Shown here in pieces: positions 43,681 to 64,000 of a stretch of DNA of 64,000 nucleotides; within the stretch, counting starts at the first letter, position 1; the number at the start of each line of letters is the position of its first letter. The DNA comes from Hemicordylus capensis (taxonomy: Eukaryota; Chordata; Lepidosauria; Squamata; Cordylidae). The stretch is taken from assembly GCF_027244095.1 (NCBI RefSeq), contig NC_069665.1, positions 1,118,501 through 1,182,500 on the forward strand, written 5' to 3'. Under the pieces are notes generated by a model. It made no database searches. It saw only the letters and a program-made list of their open reading frames with translations, and had not been told where the DNA came from. A program made the position numbers and the translations under genes.

Positions 43681-44792
43681 GTGGGCTGAATCCTCCCCAA
43701 GGCTTCCTATATTTCGACAATCCCTGCTGTGACAAGAGATCTCGGGGGAGATCTCAGCCTCCCTTCTTGCCACTGCAGTCTCTGTGGCAGATTTCCCTGC
43801 CTGCGGGAGGAAAACAAACAGGTCGCTTACCACCCTGCCTGCTAAATGGGGGAACGTCTTCCACTTTTTGATGAAAGTGCTACATGCCCCTGCGCCCCCG
43901 CCCCCCCCATGGAAAAGGAGGCCACTTCCACAAGTCTGCCTGGACAGGAAGATTTTCTCAGGGGTTCTGTTTTCTCACAGACTATTTGAAAATCATGGCC
44001 ATGCCCGTGAGAAAGCAGCACCTATGAGAAAATTGTCCTGTGGCACTGAGATCTCACAGGCTACTTGAAAATCACTATTTTTTCATGGGTGCTTTTTCTT
44101 TCATGGACAAAATTCATGGGCAGGATTCCATATTAGCCCCTACACAGAGGCTTGCCCAAGAGTTGAGCAATGTAGCAGACAGAACAGGAAGATAACCCAC
44201 AAAAGGGGGTCTCAATGATAAGAGAAGGATTTTTCAGAAATCTGCAAGAATTCCTGAACACATTTTTTGCGGTGGACAAAAAATTTTGCAGTTGGAAACG
44301 GGTTCTTTTGCAGCGGGAAATAAGGAAGTGTTTGCAGCTTTAATAAGGAGCAGAGCTGCAGAAATGGATGAGAAAAAGGAAAGAGGGGGAACAAAACGGA
44401 CAACATTAAGTTGATTTTCCTTGTGGAACTTTAGATCAGCAGCATGTTTTTGGGAGCAACCATTCAAACTGCTTTTTGAATCTCAAAGATCTAGAAAACC
44501 AGTTGGACTGTCCCTCTGGTAACAGGACAGGCCAACTGGTTTTCCAGCTCTTTGTGTTGGTTTCTGGCTTGTGCCTCTCCAGAGAGGTCTGTCTATAAGT
44601 TCAGTTAGCACCACTGGCAAGTTTAGAAAGTGAACTGAGAACAAGTCCTCCCAGGTGACTCAGTCTGTGTAGCTGAGCTCATCATACACAGTCACTGGCA
44701 AAAGTGTGAGCGGGGCTGTGTCTGCCTTAAGCCCACAGAGCAGGCCTTGTTTTGCAGACGGTCCCAGGTGTGGGCTGGTGGGGATGGCCAAT

Positions 44793-44845
44793 GCTGAGCT
44801 GGCTGCTGCAATGGTGGTCTGACTTGGTATAAGGCAGCTTCCCGA
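44793..44845 (+). mobile_element. SINE tail fragment
   Basis: gtggtctgacttggtataag then gcagcttcc, the tail of the tRNA-headed family. Confidence 0.5.
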
Positions 44846-45315
44846 CCGTGTTCCTGGATGTGTGTGCAGCCTGGCCACTGGAAAAGAACCCACCTAATTT
44901 ACAAAACAGAGAACGGGCAAAACAAGGTGTCTTTATCACCGCAATTCAACAAGGCACTGGCAAGAGAGCATTGCAAAACGTGAGGAGGAGGAGCTCGGAT
45001 TTCAGAAAAGCAAGAAGTTGGTCTCCCAGTTGTACCTCCAGGGAAAGGGCACGGGCTACATTTGGAGAGACTGAGCATGCTCCATTCTTGCCAGGCCTCC
45101 AGGTATTTCAGAGCACTTCAAATTTCCCTAAATAAACTCCATTATATTCCTCCCCTCGATGCATTTCAGTGTTCTTTGTGTTCAAAACAACACAAGCCAC
45201 ACAATCTAGTGCTGTTCTGAGAAACCAGGACATGTTTTTTCCCCGTTTTGAGGAAAGAAAGGAACTCCCACAGGAGTTTTGGGCAACCAGCAGGACTCGG
45301 CTTCATTCGATGACA

Positions 45316-45349
45316 CTGAGCACGCGCCGCTGCATCGGCGCATGCTCAG
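45316..45349. promoter_or_regulatory. NRF-1-like palindrome in the GOT2 promoter
   Basis: Two 14-base arms (CTGAGCACGCGCCG and, inverted, CGGCGCATGCTCAG) around a 6-base spacer, one mismatch, 117 bases before the ATG. Each arm resembles a GCGCATGC half of the NRF-1 site, a regulator of nuclear genes for mitochondrial proteins. Binding is inferred. Confidence 0.5.
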
Positions 45350-45465
45350 CAGCAGCACGAAAGGGCCCCTTCCTGGCGGCAGCTGCACTCCGCCCCCGGC
45401 CACTCCTCCTTCCGGGCGGCCGCAGCAGAAGGCAAAGGCTCCGCGGCGGCTCCACCACCACCACG

Positions 45466-57574
<12,109 letters not shown>

Positions 57575-58375
57575 CCCAGCAGCCCAGTTGGATGGACTGG
57601 ATGGCCTTCTCTTCAGCCTCGTTTGAACACTTGGGCATGACTGGGGGTGGGGTGGGGGGTGGGCTACAGCAGGTCAGGCAGATGTTTCCACAGCACTGAA
57701 ACGTCACGGAGTATGTGTCTGCGGTGGGTGCTGTCCACTGGCATTGCTTGGCTCTGGGCAGAGCCGTTGGGGTGTGGCTCCTCCCTTCAGAAGCATCCAT
57801 GTGCAAATTCACTAAACATTGGTCCTTCCATGCTTCTAGGGGTTGGGCAGCCAGCACTGGCGCTCTGCCCTTGGGCGGGTGTCTGCCACTTCTTTATGTT
57901 CCAGTCTGACTCTTGGAGATCTAGGCCCAGCAACAAGGAGCCTTGCCCTGCCCTCTGATTGGCGCCTGGGATGCAGGACTTCTGCACAGACCCACCTTCT
58001 GGGATGCAGAAGTGCAACACGCTGCAAGGTCCGGCCTCCCTCCCGAGGGCCTCTCGTCTCCCCCACGCCCAGTGAGTGTTCTTTGGGAAAGGAAGCAAGG
58101 CTGTTCTGAAGCTCTTCTCGATGTCTGGTGCTAGCGGAGCGTTCTTGGCTTCCTGCTTTGCTTTTTCGGAAATCAGAGTTTGACACTTTAAATCATTTGC
58201 TTTAAGTGAACCCCAAAGTCCCTTGGGGGGTTGTATCGCAAGCCCTTGATACAGAAATTGCTCTCTTCTTTGCTTCCTTGCCCACCCCCCATCCCCTGGT
58301 TTCCAAAGACAGCATATAATGCTGATACGAGTGTTCCGTTTTGACTACTAAATAAAAGGCAGATAATTGAAGTGG
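57575..58375 (+). other. GOT2: GOT2 3' UTR with poly(A) signal at 58351-58356
   Basis: About 800 bases from the stop to AATAAA at 58351-58356, the first canonical signal after the stop. The cleavage point near 58375 is inferred. Confidence 0.75.
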
Positions 58376-59107
58376 CAGTATTTTAATTGCTCTCTGCCAT
58401 GGGTGATCTCAGCAAGGACATCAAACCAAATCTGTAAGTGAAATGAAGTTGAATTGGCTTTAATTCTGATCTTGAGAAGCTGTCTTGTTCTCATTCTCTC
58501 TCTTGCTTCTGGACTCCTTCTCCTGCTACGCTATTATAATCAGCAAATAGGACTAAAAATGTCTCTATTAAATTGGCTTTTCTGTCCTCTCTAGTCAGGC
58601 TTGGAAATGTCACCTCCTGCTGCTAGCCTCTCCCTCCCTCCCCCCAGCTACTCCTGTAAAATACTCTTAAGGGGGCAGCCTGTCTTTGGCCCTTGCAGCT
58701 TCTGCCTGGACCCTGAAAATCTCATACACTTGGGAGATCCACCATCCGGGTCCAAAGGGCCACAAACAGAAGTCTGCTCTGGAGAGGTCCTCCTAGGGTA
58801 AAGATGGAGAAACCGTTCAGTTGGGGCAGAGGCGTGTGTGTGTGTGACAATTCTAGCATCTTTTCACATCTTCAGATGGGGGGAGGAGGGTTACCTGCCC
58901 TTGGATAGCCAAAGTCATGTGTGCAGCAGTGAAACAGCTTAACGCTTTCTAGGTTTGCAAGAAGGCAGGCACACCTGGTGGGTGGACATCTCGGCTAAGT
59001 TTTGTTCCAATCCGCCTTGTGTGTCTTGGAAGTGACTTGAGTACTTGTACAAAGACAAGCTTGCGGGTAGAGCAGGAACCATGAGTAGCTCAGTCTCTGC
59101 TAATGGA

Positions 59108-59142
59108 GTCTCTCTCTCTCTCTCCCTCCCTCCCTCCCTCCC
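59108..59142. repeat. (CT)n(CCCT)n tract
   Basis: CT units followed by CCCT units. Confidence 0.9.
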
Positions 59143-59794
59143 CCGGCCCAGAGTTGAACTAGCCTAGAACACACACACAGAGTGCCTGGCATCATTTTCC
59201 ACCGTGACCCTGCAATGGGGCCCCGAATACTCCCCTCTCTCTCCTAGATTGATATTGCATTACTGGCCTACCTGGGACTTCCTAGTCGGCCCATCTGACA
59301 GCCAGATCTGGAAACTCACCCCACCCAGTTCCCGTGCATTGGTCACGTGCCAAAGTGTGAATGTGCAGCGTGGGTGTGGAAGGACTGAGGGGGCAGTTGA
59401 TGCTGTTCCCACAAGCTGCTCGATGAAAGGCCTGAAGTTGGTGTCTGGCCTCTCCCTCCAGCAGCGAGCAAAGCTTGTGAGCTTGGCAAAGTTCTCCGTG
59501 TTGTAGGTGGAGGCTACTGACAGCATTTCTCTGCTTGTTTCTCTGCTGTGGCCCTAGGCTGCTTTTAGTTTTCTGATTCTTGCCTCCAGCCACCTCCTAG
59601 AGAACCTGCCATTCAGTATAAATCATGTAGGGCCTTTATGCAGCCTCTTGTTTCTGTTTAAAAACAACAACATAAAACTGCTGTACATCTGAGCACGTAC
59701 TCTGAGAGTTTTATTTAAGGTCGCTTTCTTGGTTGGTGTAAACGAGAATCCTTGGGGTGGCTTGGGTGGAAGAGTCTCAATCACTGAATACCCC

Positions 59795-59985
59795 TTGCAA
59801 GCAGTGTTCCCTCCAAGGTGTGCACATATGCACGTGCTCACATGGTTTTTGATGTCTGTTCAGTTCATTTTAGATCCCGCTCAGGTGGAATCAGGAAGGC
59901 CCCACTCCGAATGCATGTGCACAGACACTGCTTTGATACTGCTGCTCAGAACAAAACTCATTCCGCACACAGATGGAATATATTA
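59795..59985 (+). repeat. Dispersed repeat (ttccctccaaggtgtgca family), intact copy
   Basis: ttccctccaaggtgtgcaca, ttagatcccgctcaggtgga, atcaggaaggcccc, cgcacacagatgg. It serves as the uninterrupted reference for the split copy at 60640. Confidence 0.65.
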
Positions 59986-60409
59986 AAAATGTTATATGAT
60001 AATAGTAATAATGAACTTTATTTGTCAGCTGCCTCATAACAAATTGTTCAAGTCAGTTTTAAAAATCAAAATTTAAAAATTCTGGGTAAACAAAAAGGTC
60101 TTTAACTGGCATTTAAAAGAACAAAGTGATGAAGCCCAGCAGACCTCACTGGGGAGGCTGTTCCATAAATGGGGTGCAACAGTTTCAAGTGTTCAGTAGC
60201 CCCACTGCTTCATCATCTCGTCCTCCTACACTTTCAGTGCAGAGGAGCAGCTGGAGTCAGGAGTAGCGTACAAAGGTGATCCTCCCCAGTCTCTAACTGA
60301 ACTGGAGGCCACAACATTCAGGATTATATTAAGCTGAGTAAATCTGAACATTTTAACTGTAAGCTTTCTTCAAGTTGCTGCTGTTTCTCCTGGATGGTAG
60401 ACCTTGGGT

Positions 60410-60525
60410 CCAAGGCGGGAATTCCCTACTTTGGGTCCTCCTCAGATGCTGGACTTCCATTCCCGTCTCCCTTGGGGGGATAACGGGAGTTGGTCCAGCA
60501 CCTGGAGAGCTGCAGTTGGGGACTC
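60410..60525. repeat. Foldback element, diverged copy
   Basis: ctggacttccattcccgtct ... gataacgggagttggtccag. Confidence 0.6.
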
Positions 60526-60639
60526 CTGTGCTAGAGAGACTGCGGGGGGGTGGGGTGGAAAGGCGAGGACTGGAAAGCTTCCATTACTACGCTTTTTCTC
60601 CTGGAGCCATCTGGAATGGACATCTTATTTAAATAATAA

Positions 60640-61020
60640 TAATCCTATCCCGTTTTCCCTCTAAGGTGTGCAGGTAAAGTTGTGCTCTCAAGTCAGTGTT
60701 GACTCTTAGCGCCCACAGAGCTGTGGTTGTCTTTGGTAGAATACAGGAGGGGTTTGCCATGGCCGCCTCCTGCGCAGTATGAGATGATGCCTTCTGTGCT
60801 GGCAGGAACAGTATAAGAAGGTGCTCCAGTGGGGATTCGAACCAGCACCCTCTTGCTCCCTAGGCAAGTCATTTCCCTGCTGCACCATTAGGTGGCTCTG
60901 TGCACATGTGTGGGTGCTCACAAGCTTTTTTGGTGGCTGCACGAGTAATTATAGATCCCGCCCAGATTGAGTCAGGAAGACCCACACTACTGCCCAGAAC
61001 AAGGTTCATGCCACACAGAT
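60640..61020 (+). repeat. Dispersed repeat split by a Sauria-type SINE
   Basis: ttccctctaaggtgtgca | SINE | tgcacatgtgtgggtgctca, then tagatcccgcccagattgag. Same family as 59795-59985. Confidence 0.7.
60673..60898 (-). mobile_element. Sauria-type SINE with Bov-B tail
   Basis: Minus strand: gccacctaatggtgcagcag, B box ctggttcgaatcccc, body, tail with gtcaacactgact. Target duplication tgtgca at 60667-60672 and 60899-60904. Confidence 0.8.
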
Positions 61021-61243
61021 GGAGAGAGAGAAATGGGCTCGGTCACTCTTTTTACCATCTAGGGGGAGGGGCTGGGTAGAACCAGCACACCACAGGCAGC
61101 TGCTGCTCTTTCTTGCCACTGAGAAGGCACAGCCTGCTTCTTCCGCCACACGCACTCGGCCGCTTGCTTGCTTGCTTGCTGCCGGCCTGGGCCGGGGCCA
61201 GTGCTGCAGTGCCCACGTGGTGGGGCTGCTCTTCAGGCTCACG

Positions 61244-61268
61244 ACTACATTTCCCAGCGTGCTCCGCG
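61244..61268 (+). promoter_or_regulatory. ZNF143/SBF-type promoter motif
   Basis: ACTACATTTCCCAGCGTGC followed by tccgcg matches the conserved vertebrate promoter element ACTAYRnnnCCCR with its TGCnnnGCG extension, bound by ZNF143/THAP11. Such sites lie close to CpG-island start sites. Confidence 0.7.
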
Positions 61269-61323
61269 CCCCGCCGCGGGGAGGGGTGCGTGCATGCCTG
61301 CGTCAGAGCGCGCTGGTGTAATG

Positions 61324-61333
61324 GCCACGTGAC
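61324..61333. promoter_or_regulatory. CACGTG E-box (USF or MiT/TFE type)
   Basis: GCCACGTGAC, one base from the lysosomal-gene CLEAR palindrome GTCACGTGAC. SLC38A7 is a lysosomal transporter, so a TFEB-type site would fit, but USF binding is equally possible. Confidence 0.45.
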
Positions 61334-62659
61334 TCTGCCCAGCTGAGGGAGCAGCTGTGGAGCTGGCGAGGAGGTGAGGGGAGCTGGGCGCGGGGGGGGG
61401 GTGTGGAGAGGGCGCCGCATCCTCCCTGCAGGCACAAAACCCGCCCGGCGGGGAGGCCAGGGGCCCAGCCCACCTCGCCCCCCTCGGGGTGCACAAGGCG
61501 GGGGCGAGCCGCTCTCCCGAGCCAGGCTGCAGCCCCAGAGCGCCGCTGCCCCCCACCCCGCCCGGCCGCTGCCGGCTGCCCCCTTGCCGGGGAGGGAGAA
61601 AGAGGGGGGTGGGGCAGCTCAGCTGGGGCGCGGGGGGGGCTCCTCCCCTTCTTCCTTCTCCCTCCCCCGCGCCCCAGGGAGATGCCCTTGGGGGCGGGCG
61701 TGGGCGGCTGATGGGGACCAGGCAGGCCGGCCAGGAAGCCCGCCCCCTCCCCAGGAGCCACTGGCCTGGCCTGGCGCTCTCAGCAGGACCCCCTGGGGTG
61801 TAGCGAGGGCAACCAGCCCCAGGCCATGCTCTCTTTCCAAAGGCCAGGGGTGGGGGTGCTGATGGGGGTTATTCCATCACCGTGTGGGGCGGCCCCCAGA
61901 GTGGTCAGCTCTCTGCCCCAAGGAGCTTGCAATCTAGAAAGGCTGCCAGGGTGGGCAGTAGGGGATGGGGCTATGCAGAAGAAAGAGTTGCATCTGTTTA
62001 TGGTACAGATCCTTGGGTACAGTGGGGTCTGGGGAGTGAGGTGCTGCCTGGGAAAGGTGGGTCTCAAGAAGGCTTTGACGTGGGGGAGAGAAGCCGGTGG
62101 GTGGTGGTCCCAGGCAGGAGGGGCCGCAGGGGAGAAAGGGCAGGGTCCTTGAGACCATCCTCCTGCCTGCCGTGTAGATCTGGGGCCCCACATGGGGATT
62201 TCTCTGCACACCTGACCCTCTGCTTGCAGTGTAGGGGTGAGATGCCAAAGGTTTCTTGTTGCAGCTCCTTACAGAGCTAAAGAAAGAGCTTGACTTCCCC
62301 AGGAGAGTATTTTGCTGAGTGGTTGTGACAGTTTGACACCCCACCCCCAAATCCCCTTGATCAGGGGCTAATCTACATGTTCAGCAAAATCATATGGCTT
62401 TTACCTCGATTTACCACTCCTGACTGTGTGTGTGCGCGCATACTAAAAACATAGCCCATTAGCAAGAGAGCTGCATCCTAGTTCTCCCTGAAGAGCAGGT
62501 TCTCTCTCTGCTGGGCTTCTATATTTCTAAGCCATTAGAACCACTCCTGGTTTTGTAGAGTGGCTTGAAAGAGCCGGAAGAGCAGCAAAGCTGGGAAATG
62601 ATTGCTCAGGTTTCTAGTTAGGATAGCACGTAAGTGTGTCTAAAATGGACTGGTTGCTT

Positions 62660-62790
62660 GCAAGGATTCCCAGAGTTGGTTCCCCAGATGATGATGAACT
62701 ACAGCTCACACAGTCCCCTTCTGCCATTGTGGCTGGGGATGATAGGAGTTGTAGTCCAACAACATGTGGGTGGGGTCCCAGATTTCAGAA
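62660..62790. repeat. Foldback element, ACTACAACTCCC family
   Basis: gaactacagctcacacagtc and gatgataggagttgtagtcc, ending caacaacatgtgg. Confidence 0.7.
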
Positions 62791-63139
62791 GCCCCTGGCA
62801 ACTGTTACTAGGGTCATAGTATTATACTCTTCAGAGAAGGAGGAATACAGCCACATATTTGACTTGAAGGGAAGGGATTTTCTTTGGGATACAGGAGACC
62901 TGTGAAGTCCATGATGATGTGACTGTTGGTACGCTTGGTTAAGTCACAGGGATCTACTGCTGCTGCTGACCGTGGCTGTTTCTCTCTTCCCGATCCTCAC
63001 ATGACTGAGTTTCTGCCACACGGTCATCCCTGTGATAAGATGGATTCCTCTTTAGATCTGCTCCCAGACCCCTCTGGGCTGCTTCCTCTCAACCAGCCAC
63101 AGGACATGCAAAGATGGTGGTGCCTGTCTTAAGTTTGCA

Positions 63140-63145
63140 TTTATT
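63140..63145 (-). terminator. Possible minus-strand poly(A) signal
   Basis: TTTATT (AATAAA on minus) at the left edge of an AT-rich block. A convergent gene ending here is possible, but no coding exon is seen on the minus strand. Confidence 0.3.
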
Positions 63146-64000
63146 AAACAATTAATGTTAACACATCAGAGCTCAGTCTTCCACAACGGCACCACTGTGG
63201 TTTATTTGTAACTATTATCTTTATCCAAAGGGTAACACATGGTTAAAAATAAATCACAGTCATTGCGAAATCTTCGCCTACGGCAATGTGTTTAAAACAC
63301 TTCATGTTTTCTGTGAAGGAAGGAAAAAGGCACCACTCCCCTCTTTCCGGCTGAGAAGAGACTCTGACGAGTGGGGGGGTCACGAGGGAGGGGTCCTCCT
63401 GGGAGGAGATAAATGGAACCCCAAATGAAGCTTGCCCCAAGGAGGGTGACCGTGTCAGAAACTCAGTCATGTGAGGATTTGGAAGGGAGGACCCGCAGCA
63501 TTGCGACATTCCCCAACCACTCGCTGAGCGCCTCTTCAAAAATCCCGGCATGTCCTGGACTTTGCCCTGAGTGACCCCAACGGCTTTTTGCTGAGCGGAG
63601 CAGGGAAGTGAGTCCGCCTGGCAGCCCACAAGAGGAGGGGGCCAGGCAGAGACTTCCTCTTTCAGGATCCGTCCCTGTTGGGACCGATTGGCAGGGTCTC
63701 GCTTGCGCTGAGCAGCTTCTCGGCTTCCTTGGGAAGCACTTCGGCCCTGCGCTGCGAGTGGGGGTGGAACGTGCCTCTGAGGCTTGGGGCCTTTGAAAAA
63801 AGCAATTTGCAAGCGCTTCAGGCTGCAGAGGTGGAAGTGGGAGCGTGGTGTCTCCCGAGTAAAAGCTTGCAAGCCGGAGGGAGAGTCAGCAGGACTCCGT
63901 GGAGGCTGAGGTGGTGGTGCCATGCCAAACTCCTTGGCATCTTCTCTGCCCCGCCGCCTTCCTTCCCCTTGGCTTGCAGTGCAGCGGCAGCTCCATCTCT

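Larger units (their letters stand above)
36745..45289. other. Intergenic region between CALB2 and GOT2
   Basis: SINE copies, two MITEs, foldback elements, a hAT-like copy and microsatellites in otherwise unique DNA. Frames up to about 170 codons (for example 39385-39846) show no recognised domain. A full CRE palindrome TGACGTCA lies at 39320-39327. Confidence 0.7.
58380..61180. other. Repeat-rich DNA between GOT2 and the next CpG island
   Basis: Two copies of a gatcccgc repeat (59795-59985 and 60640-61020), a Sauria-type SINE, a foldback copy and a (CT)n/(CCCT)n tract. A dispersed-repeat fragment is likely at 60005-60180. No gene seen. Confidence 0.6.
61180..61760. promoter_or_regulatory. 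CpG island, probable promoter and 5' exon of the next gene (perhaps SLC38A7)
   Basis: CG-dense, GC-rich block about 3.6 kb past GOT2. It holds a ZNF143/SBF motif, two CACGTG sites (61214-61219, 61326-61331) and a donor-like GAG|gtgagg at 61373/61374. In other vertebrates SLC38A7 follows GOT2 on the same strand, so this is the best candidate. No SLC38A7 coding sequence is seen in the window, so the name stays an inference. Confidence 0.5.
61765..64000. other. DNA downstream of the third CpG island
   Basis: Probably intron of the next gene. It contains a foldback copy, an inverted duplicated block (about 62985-63070 and 63390-63480) and an AT-rich piece at 63130-63310. Near the right edge, ccttccccttggcttgcag at 63961-63979 is a good acceptor for a plus-strand exon starting at 63980, but too little follows to identify it. 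Confidence 0.45.

Noticed and set aside
45169-45465. Upstream in-frame extension of GOT2
   Set aside because: The frame is open back to an ATG at 45169, but its translation does not resemble GOT2 presequences, while the ATG at 45466 gives MALLHS as in other vertebrates.

Overview
This is vertebrate nuclear DNA, most likely from a squamate reptile (a lizard or relative). It carries two ordinary host genes with GT-AG introns, both on the + strand. The squamate call rests on the repeats: a Bov-B-type LINE end, a tRNA-headed SINE with the same 3' tail (the Sauria SINE arrangement), an L1 3' end, an RT-bearing LINE, and many small foldback elements. I cannot name the species.

Layout. 1-12.4 kb is upstream DNA dense in repeats, with an AT-rich block near 2.9-3.5 kb. 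12.66-36.32 kb is CALB2 (calretinin). All 11 coding exons are present and join in frame to 270 residues, with a TATA box, GC boxes and CpG island in front and a poly(A) signal at 36719. 36.75-45.3 kb is an intergenic gap of about 8.6 kb with MITEs, SINEs and microsatellites. 45.47-57.57 kb is GOT2 (mitochondrial aspartate aminotransferase). All 10 coding exons are present and give 423 residues, with a CpG-island promoter holding an NRF-1-like palindrome and a poly(A) signal at 58351. 58.4-61.2 kb is repeat-rich. At 61.2-61.76 kb a third CpG island carries a near-perfect ZNF143/SBF promoter motif, two CACGTG E-boxes and a splice-donor-like site. This is probably the promoter and 5' exon of the next gene; vertebrate gene order makes SLC38A7 the best guess, but no coding exon of it is visible.

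The two genes share no pathway. CALB2 is a cytosolic EF-hand calcium buffer of neurons. GOT2 is a matrix enzyme of the malate-aspartate shuttle. Every residue expected for function is in place in both, so both look intact.

The most unusual material is in the repeats. A SINE family joins a 5S-rRNA-like Pol III head to a tRNA-like unit; most copies have a shrunken tRNA part, but one copy near 27.4 kb keeps both heads. There are several insertions of one repeat inside another, some with readable target duplications. A foldback family with at least 18 copies has arms resembling the ZNF143 promoter motif, and there is a short interstitial telomere-like run about 0.85 kb upstream of the CALB2 start site. 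I found no CRISPR array, no operon and no retroviral element.
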